Shown here: positions 7,694-15,343 of the stretch, piece after piece | How the letters are laid out: every line of letters starts with the position of its first letter | Numbering within the stretch: position 1 is the first letter of the stretch | From: Methylobacterium symbioticum | Lineage (GTDB): Bacteria > Pseudomonadota > Alphaproteobacteria > Rhizobiales > Beijerinckiaceae | DNA: 46,001 nucleotides | Assembly: GCF_902141845.1 (NCBI RefSeq) | Contig: NZ_CABFPH010000041.1 | Coordinates: 1-46,001, forward strand | Direction of reading: 5' to 3' | Notes under the pieces: generated by a model | The model's input: the letters and a program-made list of their open reading frames with translations, nothing else | What the model was told of the DNA's origin: nothing | Database searches by the model: none | Translations under genes and position numbers: made by a program

Positions 7694-9001
7694 TCAGCCC
7701 GCGATGGAACTGGCTTCTCGCTCGCTCCGCTGCACGTCCGAGTCGCCTTCGCTCCCGGGCGGCTCGAGCTTCGAAAAATCGCCCATGACGGCACCGCGCA
7801 GAAGGGTAAACAGCCGCCGCCCATCGATCAGGAACAGAAGGCCGGCCAGCCCGAGGTAGGCCCAGGCCAACCAGGTCAGCGTCGCGATCGTACGTGCCTC
7901 GTCGTTGCGGTAGACGAAGGCCAGCCCGACCTGGACGGTGAACAGCGCGGCCAGCGCCAGCGCGGACCAGAGCCCGAGGCGCAGGCGCAGCAGGAGCGCG
8001 ATGCCGAGCAGCGACTGGGCAGCTGTCAGGAAGAACTCCTCGCCTTGGCGCGCATCGAGCGGCAAGGGGCTGATCGCGCCCGCGCCGATGCTCAGGGCGA
8101 GCGGCAGCATGCCGACGAGCAGCGTCCACTGGTTGATCTTGTCGCTAATCATGGCGATCAGCCCGTCGCCGGCACGATTGGCGCGCACGAACAGCACCGC
8201 CACCGTGATCGCCGGCGCCTCGCTGGCCAGGGGCGCCAGCCACTGGATCAGCAGGAACTCGTTGAGTCCGATGAGGCGGCCCGTGCTCACCATCGCCTCG
8301 GCGAAGGGCTCGGCCGAGACCAGGATGACGCCGCCGGCCACGGCCACGAGGCCAACCATGGCGGTCCATTGCAGGCCGGGAGAGAGCGTGTTCAGCGCCG
8401 CGGCCGGCCCCGGCTCCTCCGCCTCCTCCGGGTTGTCGCTTTTCTGCAGATTGCGCGCGCGCCAGACATAGGCGCCGAAGATCGCGATGAGCACGACGAA
8501 ATCGAGCAGCGAGATGCTGCGCTTGAGCACGATCACGAAAGCGTACAGGCTGGCAAGCAGCAGGAACCCGACCTCGACGGCGTTGCCGGGCGCGAGGTCG
8601 ATCGAGCGGTGTCGGTCCTTCATCCAGTGCAGCAGCACCATCAGGGGCCAGGCCAGGCCGACGAGCAGCCGATTGGCGCCCGTCATGTTGGCGGCCGCGT
8701 ACTGGACGTACTGCGAGTTTGGGCCGGAGGCGCCAGCCATGTAGGCGTAGTAGATGTCGATCGCATATTCCGGCAGCACAGTCACCAGGGCGACGGCTGC
8801 CAGGATGAGGCCTTGCGAGATGTGCTGCTCGGCCGTCTCCGCTCCCCAGGACAGCAGGAAACCCGCGGCCAGGATGGCGATGCCGAAGGCGGCGACATCG
8901 ACAAAGGGGCTCGGCTGCCAGCCGCCCAAACGCAGGATGACGGCCGGAAGGGTCGCCGTGACCGCAAGGGCGACCAGGATCAAAAAGCGTCTCACCCACA
9001 C
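7694..9001 (-). CDS. Sodium/calcium exchanger-family membrane antiporter
   Basis: This 435-residue inner-membrane protein has about 11 hydrophobic segments and the two alpha repeats of the CaCA superfamily. The first is around LPEYAIDIYYAY...NMTGANRLLVGL (about residues 98-135). The second is around EFLLIQWLAPLASEAPAITV (about residues 245-265). The acidic residues in LPE and ASEAPA are the expected ion-binding positions. Such proteins exchange Ca2+ (or other cations) for Na+ or H+. The central loop around NPEEAEEPG is hydrophilic and acidic, as in the family. ATG 9001 gives a membrane segment directly at the N-terminus. The gene is codirectional with the DedA gene (gap about 80 bases with a hairpin) and convergent with the PepSY gene. 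The exact ion cannot be read from the sequence. Confidence 0.88.
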   Translation of the reverse strand: MWVRRFLILVALAVTATLPAVILRLGGWQPSPFVDVAAFGIAILAAGFLLSWGAETAEQHISQGLILAAVALVTVLPEYAIDIYYAYMAGASGPNSQYVQYAAANMTGANRLLVGLAWPLMVLLHWMKDRHRSIDLAPGNAVEVGFLLLASLYAFVIVLKRSISLLDFVVLIAIFGAYVWRARNLQKSDNPEEAEEPGPAAALNTLSPGLQWTAMVGLVAVAGGVILVSAEPFAEAMVSTGRLIGLNEFLLIQWLAPLASEAPAITVAVLFVRANRAGDGLIAMISDKINQWTLLVGMLPLALSIGAGAISPLPLDARQGEEFFLTAAQSLLGIALLLRLRLGLWSALALAALFTVQVGLAFVYRNDEARTIATLTWLAWAYLGLAGLLFLIDGRRLFTLLRGAVMGDFSKLEPPGSEGDSDVQRSEREASSIAG

Positions 9002-9050
9002 TCCTCCGCAGAACGTTACGGCTCGCTCGTCCGCGCTTCTGCAACTCGCC

Positions 9051-9070
9051 CCTTGCCGGCCCCGGCAAGG
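9051..9070 (-). terminator. Inverted repeat after the DedA gene
   Basis: CCTTGCCGG (9051-9059) and CCGGCAAGG (9062-9070) form a near-continuous palindrome, 13 bases beyond the DedA stop and about 50 bases before the antiporter start. The two-base spacer means the inner pairs would open to form a loop. No T-run follows, so it is a candidate transcription stop or an operator-like palindrome. Confidence 0.4.
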
Positions 9071-9082
9071 GCTTGCCGTGCC

Positions 9083-9715
9083 TCAGCCCCGGGCATCGCT
9101 CCCGCGCTCGAAGGTGGCGACGCGGTAGAGGTAGAGCAGCATAGCCAGGATCAGCACGCCGTTGCCGATCGGCTCGACGAAGCGGCCCACGAGACGGTAA
9201 TTCTCGCCAAGCCCGTAGCCGGCCCCCGTCAGCAGCCCGGTCCAGACGACCGTGCCGAGCGCCGAGTAGGCCAGAAAGGGCGTGAGCGGCATGCCGGCAA
9301 CCCCGGCCGGCACCGAGATCAGGCTGCGCACGCCTGGGATGACGCGACCGACCAGGACGGTGACGCCGCCGCGCTGGGCGAACCAGGCACCGGCCCGATC
9401 GACCTCGGCCGGGCCCAGGGTCAGCCAGCGCCCGTGCCGGGCCGCGAAGCGCCGCAGGCGCTCGCGTCCGAGCCAGCACCCCACGCCGTACCAGAGCAGC
9501 GCGCCGCAGAGCGATCCGGCGGTGCCGGCGAGGAACACGCCGACGAGACTGAGCTGGCCGCGCGCCGCGGCAAAACCTGCCAGTGGCATGATCACCTCGG
9601 AGGGGATCGGCGGAAAGATGTTGTCGATCAACATCAGCAGGAAGACGCCGAGGTAGCCGGCCCGCTCGATCGCGGTCACGATCCAATCGACCAGCGGATC
9701 CTCCTCGGGACGCAA
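9083..9715 (-). CDS. DedA-family membrane protein (VTT/SNARE-associated domain)
   Basis: The core, from DWIVTAIERAGYLGVFLLML onward, is a typical DedA protein: the family motif DNIFPPIPSEVIMPLAGFAA, then a GxxxG-containing segment around SLCGALLWYGVG, then RVIPGVRSLISVPAGVAGM and a C-terminal membrane helix. DedA proteins act in phospholipid (undecaprenyl phosphate or PE) translocation and proton-motive-force homeostasis. The frame runs up to 9814, but residues before about 35 look non-family. A GAGGAGG sequence sits just before the conserved core and would best serve a start around 9694 (CTG) or 9679 (GTG), so the exact start is unsure. It is divergent from a phospholipase-D gene, a pairing that also occurs as single fused proteins in other bacteria. 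Confidence 0.85.
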   Translation of the reverse strand: MRPEEDPLVDWIVTAIERAGYLGVFLLMLIDNIFPPIPSEVIMPLAGFAAARGQLSLVGVFLAGTAGSLCGALLWYGVGCWLGRERLRRFAARHGRWLTLGPAEVDRAGAWFAQRGGVTVLVGRVIPGVRSLISVPAGVAGMPLTPFLAYSALGTVVWTGLLTGAGYGLGENYRLVGRFVEPIGNGVLILAMLLYLYRVATFERGSDARG

Positions 9716-9861
9716 TCTTGCGTGGCGGTCGAGCACCCCCACAGCTCGGATCGGGAACGCACTAAGCGAAGGCGGGTTCACACGCGGACGCTCGAACAGT
9801 TGTCGGCGCTTCATCGCCGGACGCTAGGGGACCGAGCGTTGCCTGGGAGTTGAACGCACCG

Positions 9862-11397
9862 ATGCATCATCCATCCCATACGGCACCCGTCTTCGGCACA
9901 CCGACGTTGCTGCAGTCCGGCTTGACCTGCTGGCGGATCGAGCGGGCGACGCGCTTTGCCCCGATCGTGGATGCCGCCGCCTACTTCGCGCATCTGCGCA
10001 GCGCCCTCCTACGCGCCCGCCACGCGGTCCTGTTTATCGGCTGGGAGTTCGACACCCGCATCAAGCTCGACCCCGACCACCCATTGCCGGGCCTGCCGGA
10101 GGAACTCGGCCCGTTCCTGTCCGAACTCGGCCGGCGTCGACCGGAGCTGAGCATCCGCGTGCTGCAGTGGAACCTGGGGGTCCTCGGGACGCTGGCGCGC
10201 GGCACGACGCCGCTCTACCTCATGAACTGGATGCGGGCCCGCGGCTTCCGGTTCCGGCTCGACAGCGCCCACCCGCCCGGGGCCTCGCATCACCAGAAGA
10301 TCGTCGTGATCGACGACGTGCTCGCCTTCTGCGGCGGCATCGACATGACGGACGACCGCTGGGACACCCGCGACCATGCCGACCAGGACGCGCGCCGGGT
10401 GCGTCCGTCGGGACACGGCTACGCGCCTTTCCACGACGCCACAGTCGCAGTCGACGGCGCCGCCGCCGCAGCCCTCGGTGCCCTAGCGCGCGAGCGCTGG
10501 TATCACGCCACCGGCGAGCGGATCGCGCCGCCCGGTCCACCGGCGCAAGATCCGTGGCCCGACGGGCTGAGGCCGCTTCTGCGCGACGTGGAGGTGGGAA
10601 TTGCTCGGACCGCGCCGGCCTATCACGGCCGCCCGGACGTGCATGAGATCGAACGACTCTACCTCGCCGCCATCGCGGCAGCGCGCGACACGATCTACAT
10701 CGAGAGCCAGTACTTTGCCGCACGCTGTATCGCCGAGGCCATGGCGGCCCGTCTGCGGGAGCCGGACGGGCCCGAGATCGTCGTGATCAATCCCGACCGT
10801 GCCATGGGTTGGCTTGAGGAAGCGGCCATGGGACGGGGACGGGACCGGGCGCTGGCGCACATCCGCTCCGCGGACCGCTTCGGACGCTTCCGCATCTACC
10901 GTCCCGTGACCGCAGCCGGGCAGCCGATCTACGTGCATGCCAAGGTGCTGATCGTCGACGACCGCCTGCTCAAAATCGGCTCATCCAACCTGAACAACCG
11001 CTCGATGGGTCTGGATACGGAATGCGATCTGGCCGTCGAAGCCGTGCCTGGCCATGCGATCGATCAAGCGGTTACGGCGGGGATCCTCGGCTTGCGCCAC
11101 GCGCTTCTGGGCGAGCACCTCGGCGTTTCGCCGGAGGAGGTGGCGAGAACGCGCACCCACACGGGCTCACTGATCGCCGCGATCGAGGTGCTGCGCCAGG
11201 CAGCCGGGCGTACCCTGGTTCCGCTCGACGGGCCAAGTCATGAGGTCGTGCCGCCGCTGAGCGAAGGCGAGCTTCTCGACCCCGAGCGGCCCGAGCCGGT
11301 GTGGAGGGCGGTGCTGCACGCCCTGGCCGACAAACGCCGTCGCCGGGCCGATCTCGCGCAGTCCCTGTCGAACGGTAAAAGTATCTCGAAGGGGTGA
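9862..11397 (+). CDS. Phospholipase D / cardiolipin synthase-like protein
   Basis: Two HKD motifs are intact: HHQKIVVID at about residues 143-151 and HAKVLIVDD at about 359-367. The second is followed by GSSNLNNRSMGLDTE. They define the phosphatidyltransferase/phospholipase D fold, which moves phosphatidyl groups between lipid alcohols. The total length of about 511 residues is normal for cardiolipin-synthase-like proteins, but no N-terminal membrane helices are present, so it should be soluble or peripheral. The start could be TTG at 9850 or ATG at 9862; GGGAG lies at usable distance only from the ATG. It is divergent from dedA, which suggests joint work on membrane lipids. The C-terminus (ADKRRRRADLAQ) is basic. 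Specific substrate not determinable. Confidence 0.88.
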   Translation: MHHPSHTAPVFGTPTLLQSGLTCWRIERATRFAPIVDAAAYFAHLRSALLRARHAVLFIGWEFDTRIKLDPDHPLPGLPEELGPFLSELGRRRPELSIRVLQWNLGVLGTLARGTTPLYLMNWMRARGFRFRLDSAHPPGASHHQKIVVIDDVLAFCGGIDMTDDRWDTRDHADQDARRVRPSGHGYAPFHDATVAVDGAAAAALGALARERWYHATGERIAPPGPPAQDPWPDGLRPLLRDVEVGIARTAPAYHGRPDVHEIERLYLAAIAAARDTIYIESQYFAARCIAEAMAARLREPDGPEIVVINPDRAMGWLEEAAMGRGRDRALAHIRSADRFGRFRIYRPVTAAGQPIYVHAKVLIVDDRLLKIGSSNLNNRSMGLDTECDLAVEAVPGHAIDQAVTAGILGLRHALLGEHLGVSPEEVARTRTHTGSLIAAIEVLRQAAGRTLVPLDGPSHEVVPPLSEGELLDPERPEPVWRAVLHALADKRRRRADLAQSLSNGKSISKG

Positions 11398-11403
11398 CGG
11401 AAC

Positions 11404-11808
11404 TCAGACCTTCAGCAGGTCGATTGTGCGGCTGTTGAGATCGTCGAGGGTTGCGATCACCCTCAGGTTCGCCTCGTAGGCCCCCATCGCTGCGCGCAAC
11501 CCGGCCATCTCTTTGGCAGGGTTGACGTTTGGCAGCTTCAGATTGCCCTGCTCGTCGGCAGCGGGATGCCCGGGACTTGAGATCGAGCGGAACGGGCTGG
11601 TGTCGTGCACGACGCGACCGACCGGCTCTGCGTCAGCCCCGACCGGATCGAATACCGCGATCCTGCGCCGGTAGGGGTCGCCGCCGGGCGTGCTCGCGGT
11701 GCTGTTTGCGTTGGCGAGATTCTCGGTCATGACCCGCAGGCGGCCCTGCTGCACCCGCAGGCCTGCCGCCGCGACGGCAGACCCCGTGATGCCTTCGGCC
11801 TTTGCCAT
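11404..11808 (-). CDS. flgC: Flagellar basal-body rod protein FlgC-like, isolated copy
   Basis: After MAKAEGITGSAVAAAGLRVQ the protein has the rod-protein N-terminal signature MTENLANANSTASTPGGDPYRR. It ends with EMAGLRAAMGAYEANLRVIATL...RTIDLLKV, the C-terminal coiled region shared by FlgB/C/F/G. The length of about 134 residues matches FlgC, which forms the proximal rod of the flagellar basal body. The open frame extends 16 codons further upstream, but the ATG at 11808 gives the family-typical N-terminus. No flgB, fliE or other flagellar gene is in the window, where these normally neighbour flgC. It is thus an orphan paralog. It ends 6 bases from the convergent phospholipase gene's stop. 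Its use in a functional rod cannot be judged from here. Confidence 0.85.
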   Translation of the reverse strand: MAKAEGITGSAVAAAGLRVQQGRLRVMTENLANANSTASTPGGDPYRRRIAVFDPVGADAEPVGRVVHDTSPFRSISSPGHPAADEQGNLKLPNVNPAKEMAGLRAAMGAYEANLRVIATLDDLNSRTIDLLKV

Positions 11809-12071
11809 CCACGCTCTCCCGAAAACCGAGCAGGGGATCGGAGTCTGAACCCGCAATGTCTCAATGAATAGTTAGCGATCATAGTTAGTGAAGAGTTAAT
11901 CGCAGCCTGCATCCCCTGCGCCCGATGGTTGAGTGAGACACCTCGTTAGCGGACCACGCTCGGCCGAGACCGTGCGCCGTCACGGACGGCGCGGTCGTTT
12001 ATGCTGGGTGACGTGCAGCGACGCTCCGGAAGCAGTCAGCTCGACGCGGGCGCGCCCGAGGCAGCGTCGAC

Positions 12072-12438
12072 TCAGGCGCGCGGGGGTCTCGGCAGGCGGC
12101 CCGGAAAGACCGAGCGGACGGACGCGGCCAGCCGCGCGAAGCTCAGGCGCCAGGCCAGGTCCGGCGTGGCCGCAGTCGGCCCATGCGGATTGACGGCGCC
12201 ATGGCAGCGGCAATGCACCCCCGGGTCGACGGCCTTCTCGCTGACCGCCCCCTCCGATGCCACGGCGAGCTCCATGTGATCGTGCCCCTGCTGATCATTA
12301 GTGTTACGCTAGGTCGGCGGCCAGTCCGGCGGTCGGCGCCGCGACGACGAACGCTAGGACCAGGGCAAGCGCACGCGCGTCGGTCGCCCACCACCCCGTG
12401 ATCGCCCCGAAGGACCTATGGCTCCGCGTCGCTGGCAT
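12072..12438 (-). pseudogene. Frameshifted CzcI-like metal-responsive protein gene
   Basis: Two overlapping minus-strand frames together look like a relative of the intact protein at 24140-24508. The first (12438 to a stop at 12304) encodes a signal peptide with RALALVLAFVVAAPTAGLA. After a frame change near 12300 the second gives QGHDHMELAVASEGAV, then GVHCRCHGAVNPHG, and ends with LPRPPRA. The intact paralog has the same order: a hydrophobic N-terminus, LLHAHCGCHQV, and a terminal LRRPPRA. The His/Cys cluster suggests metal binding. A single-base indel would rejoin the frames. The call rests on layout and short motifs, so homology is likely but not proven. Confidence 0.5.
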
Positions 12439-12618
12439 CACCGCCCTTATGACCAATTCGAGGATTTTACCGCAAGCCGTCGCCATCCAGGGCGCCGGCC
12501 GGGGCGAGGGTGTCCGGGCACCCCGACGTACCCGCCCCGACTCGCGTCGGGGCGGGCGTTCCACGGCGTGCTTGAGGGGCAGACTACACACCGTGAACCC
12601 TTTGTCGCGCGAGTCGGC

Positions 12619-12687
12619 TCAAGCGAGCGCGTAGCCGATGCCCGCAGCGAGAACCGCGAAGACGACGAGGAGGGGCAGCAGTCGCAT
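12619..12687 (-). CDS. 22-residue hydrophobic membrane peptide
   Basis: This short frame encodes a single membrane helix: MRLLPLLVVFAVLAAGIGYA plus LA. It has one positive residue at the N-terminus and is preceded by GGGGTGGAGATGACGTC, which includes a GGAG ribosome site. The peptide resembles small helper peptides of membrane complexes in general form only. The large potassium and oxidase complexes that use such peptides are not present nearby. It lies between the secreted His-rich gene upstream (12729-12992) and the broken CzcI-like gene downstream, all on the same strand, so the three may be one transcript. It is supported by the ribosome site and composition alone. Confidence 0.5.
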   Translation of the reverse strand: MRLLPLLVVFAVLAAGIGYALA

Positions 12688-12728
12688 GACGTCATCTCCA
12701 CCCCTCGCCCCCACCGCCCACGCGGCTG

Positions 12729-12992
12729 TCACCTCTTGCCGGTAACGTCCTGGCTGTGCCCGTGGGCGTGGCCGTCGTTGGCGCCGTGCGCCGGCGTGCC
12801 GTCAGGCCGCCTCTCCTGCGACTCACGGACCCGCGGATCGTCGCGGTGGGCGGGTCCACCGGAGACGCCGCCGGTGTTCGGGACCGCGCGCTCGGGGTTC
12901 GCCGCGTTTCCGTGCCCGTCGATCGCGAGCGCGGGCATCGCGGCCGCCGCGAGCGTCGCGGCGGCGAGAGCGGCAGCGAGCGTCCTCTTCAT
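12729..12992 (-). CDS. Small secreted His-rich protein with PERAVPN motif
   Basis: The open frame extends to 13181, but ATG 12992 has CAGGAGATGGACCC in front and begins a perfect signal peptide (MKRTLAAALAAATLAAAAMP, cleavage after ALA). The mature part of about 64 residues is polar, Gly/Asn/Asp-rich and ends in a His-rich stretch (AHGANDGHAHGHSQD) that could bind metal. The segment GNAANPERAVPN recurs almost identically (GNAGHPERAVPN) in the IS-interrupted gene at 16644-18081, so the two are paralogs. No known family is recognised. A periplasmic metal-buffering role would suit the context but is inferred only from histidines. Confidence 0.65.
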   Translation of the reverse strand: MKRTLAAALAAATLAAAAMPALAIDGHGNAANPERAVPNTGGVSGGPAHRDDPRVRESQERRPDGTPAHGANDGHAHGHSQDVTGKR

Positions 12993-13256
12993 GGGTCCAT
13001 CTCCTGTTCGGTCCGCGGCCGAATCGACCGCTTCAGGACCCGAGATAGACGGCCCGTATGTCTGTCGGTCGCCACGTTCGTGACGAAGTGTGTCCGCCCT
13101 GCGCACGGGCATCGGATTCGGTTCGCCGCCCGGACGATTGCGTCGACACACTTCGTCACCGTCCGGAAAAGCCGCGGCCAAGGGGCGGGCTTAACCCAAG
13201 GGGCCCCCGGCGCGACCGAGCGCGGCCGGAAGCCCCCCGAAGATCATAGGTCACAA

Positions 13257-13988
13257 ATGGACAAATCCTTCCCGTCGAGCCCCGCGACGCGCGTGCCGCT
13301 CGCCATTGCGCTGGCTGCGCTGGCGGGCTCCGCGGACTCGATCGGGTTCCTCGAGCACTCGCAGCTGTTCATGTCGTTCATGAGCGGGAACACAACCCGC
13401 TTCGGGGTCGCGGCCAGCGGGTTCGACTGGTCGGGAGCCATACGCTTCGGCAGCACCATCTCGCTGTTCTGCTTCGGCGCCTTCGCCGGGACGCTGCTGG
13501 CGGCTTGGGCCGGCCGGTGGCGCCTGTCAGTCCTGCTTGGCGTCCAGGCCGTGCTGCTGTCCATCGGCAATTTCCTGCCAGAGGGGCCGGAAGCGTTCCC
13601 GCTGCACGCATACCCGGTCGTCCTGGCGTTGGGCATCCTTAACGCGACGCTGCAGGACGAGGGCGGCCGAAGCCTGGCGCTGACCTACGTCACGGGCACG
13701 GTCGTGCGTTTCGGGACCGGGCTCGCGAACATGATCCTGCACGAGCCCGCGCCCTCCTTCTGGCTCCAGGCGCCGCTCTGGGCGGGCCTGACCTCGGGTG
13801 CGGTCGCGGGCGGCTTCCTGCAGAGGCTGCTCGGGCCCGACGCCTTCCTCGTGCCAGCCGCGCTCTCCGCGGCGCTGGCGGGGGCCACCTTCCTCCTGAC
13901 TCTGGCACTGCCAGGTAGCGCCTACGTGTCCAACGAGCGTTCGGCGCAGCCGGACGCGCACCCCGACGCGCCGGCGACCGCGCGCTAA
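13257..13988 (+). CDS. DUF1275 (YoaK-like) membrane protein
   Basis: ATG 13257 begins MDKSFPSSPATRVPLAIALA. The protein has about six membrane segments and the DUF1275 pattern: GSADSIGFLEHSQLFMSFMSGNTT near residues 24-47 and ALTYVTGTVVRFGTGLA near 143-160. Its 243 residues match the family (about 220-250). The function of DUF1275 is not established; it is an inner-membrane protein often found near stress genes. The frame is open far upstream to 12756, but that part has no family similarity. The 3' end overlaps the convergent sensor kinase gene by 4 bases, so opposing transcription could interfere. Confidence 0.88.
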   Translation: MDKSFPSSPATRVPLAIALAALAGSADSIGFLEHSQLFMSFMSGNTTRFGVAASGFDWSGAIRFGSTISLFCFGAFAGTLLAAWAGRWRLSVLLGVQAVLLSIGNFLPEGPEAFPLHAYPVVLALGILNATLQDEGGRSLALTYVTGTVVRFGTGLANMILHEPAPSFWLQAPLWAGLTSGAVAGGFLQRLLGPDAFLVPAALSAALAGATFLLTLALPGSAYVSNERSAQPDAHPDAPATAR

Positions 13989-15343
13989 GGGTCGGCCGGG
14001 GGGACGCCGCCGCGGCCGCGCCCCCCCGTCCCGGGCAGGCGGATCTCGGCCCGCAGGCCTCCCCCCGGCCGGTTCGACAGGCCGAGGCGGCCGCCCTCGG
14101 CCTCGACCGCCCGCCTCGCGATGGTCAGCCCCAGGCCGGTCCCGCCGGTGTTCCGGTTCCGCGACGCCTCCAGCCGCACGAACGGCTCGAACGCCCGGGC
14201 GACGTCCCCCGGCGGGATGCCGGGGCCGTCGTCGTCGACATGGACCACGAGGGCGTCGTCGTCGAAGCCCAGGGCGATGCGCACGCGGCCGCCGTAGCGC
14301 ACGCCGTTGTCGACGAGGTTCTCAAACGCCCGCCGGAGGGCGACCGGCCGCACCTCCGCCAGCGCCCGGCCGGGGCCGGCATACGCGACATCCCGGCCGG
14401 CGTCCGTCGAGGTGTCCGCCACCGCCATCAGGAGACTCGCGACGTTGGCGACCTGCTGCGCCTCCGGGTCATCGCCGCCGCGCACGTACGCCAGGGTGGC
14501 CTCGACCATGGCCTGCATCTCGTCGAGGTCCGCCGCTATCGCGCGGCGCTCGTCGGCGTCCTCGACCCGGTCGAGGCGCAGGCGCAGCCTGGCGATGGGC
14601 GTTCTCAGGTCGTGCGAGACCGCCGCCAGCGCCTGCGTCCGCTTCGCCACGAGGCCGTGGATGCGCGCCTGCATTGCGTTCAGGGCGCGCCCGATCCCGC
14701 GCGTCTCGTCCGGCCCGACCTCCGGCACCGGCACGACCGCCCCCCGCCCGATCCGCCCTGTGGCGCGGGTCAACTCGCGCAGGGGCCCGGCGATGCGGTG
14801 CACCACGACCACGGCTGCGACACCGACCAGGATGGCCATCGCCGTCGCGAGGAGGGCCCACGGCCCTAGGCGGGCGAGGCCCGGCGCATGGGCAGAGCGG
14901 AAGGTCAGGTAGCCGCCGTCCGGGAGCGGGAAGGCGCCGCGGAGGTCCCGCTGGCGCAGCGGCTCGTCCGGCGCGGCCAGGGCGAGCGCCAGCCCTGGGC
15001 CGAGCACGGGTTCGACCTCGAGGACGCGGTCGCGCAGGTCGCGCAGCGCCGCGTCCGTCCCGATGGCTTCGGCGGGCGGGCCCCGCTCCCAGCCGACCTC
15101 GAAATGCTTCGACGAGAGGGCCTTGGCCTCGTCGGCCCGCTCCTCCGGCGGGCGTCGCGACACGGCCTCGCGTGCGATGACGAGCTGGCGGGCGACCTCG
15201 GTGGCGAAGGCCTCGTCGGCCGCGGCCGCCGCCGAGAGGCGGTAGATCGCCAGCGCACCGCCATGGACGAGGAGCACGGCCAGGAGCAGGACGACGACGG
15301 TGCGCCCCTCCAGGCTGCGGGCGAGGCCGAGGAGGCTCCTCAT
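13985..15343 (-). CDS. Sensor histidine kinase (EnvZ-like architecture)
   Basis: The 452-residue protein has a membrane helix at about 16-36, a periplasmic sensor region at about 37-157, a second helix at about 160-182 and a HAMP linker to about 235. The dimerisation domain has the phospho-acceptor His244 (AVSHDLRTPIARL). The ATPase domain has the N box (ENLVDNGVRY), G1 (DDDGPGIPPGD) and G2 (NTGGTGLGL). All key residues are present, so it should be active. Its start overlaps the response-regulator stop by four bases (ATGA), which gives translational coupling. The periplasmic part is rich in Arg, Glu, Pro and Ala and has no metal-binding cluster of His or Cys, so a metal signal is not evident. 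Closest in layout to EnvZ/RstB-type kinases. Confidence 0.93.
   Translation of the reverse strand: MRSLLGLARSLEGRTVVVLLLAVLLVHGGALAIYRLSAAAAADEAFATEVARQLVIAREAVSRRPPEERADEAKALSSKHFEVGWERGPPAEAIGTDAALRDLRDRVLEVEPVLGPGLALALAAPDEPLRQRDLRGAFPLPDGGYLTFRSAHAPGLARLGPWALLATAMAILVGVAAVVVVHRIAGPLRELTRATGRIGRGAVVPVPEVGPDETRGIGRALNAMQARIHGLVAKRTQALAAVSHDLRTPIARLRLRLDRVEDADERRAIAADLDEMQAMVEATLAYVRGGDDPEAQQVANVASLLMAVADTSTDAGRDVAYAGPGRALAEVRPVALRRAFENLVDNGVRYGGRVRIALGFDDDALVVHVDDDGPGIPPGDVARAFEPFVRLEASRNRNTGGTGLGLTIARRAVEAEGGRLGLSNRPGGGLRAEIRLPGTGGRGRGGVPPADP

Noticed and set aside
8045..9853. A 602-codon plus-strand frame opposite the antiporter and DedA genes
   Set aside because: Its translation is Arg/Asp/Gln/His-rich with no family motif, and it is exactly antisense to two clear membrane-protein genes; a high-GC shadow frame.
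12619..12687. Possible KdpF peptide
   Set aside because: General resemblance of a short hydrophobic helix only; no kdpABC genes are present nearby.
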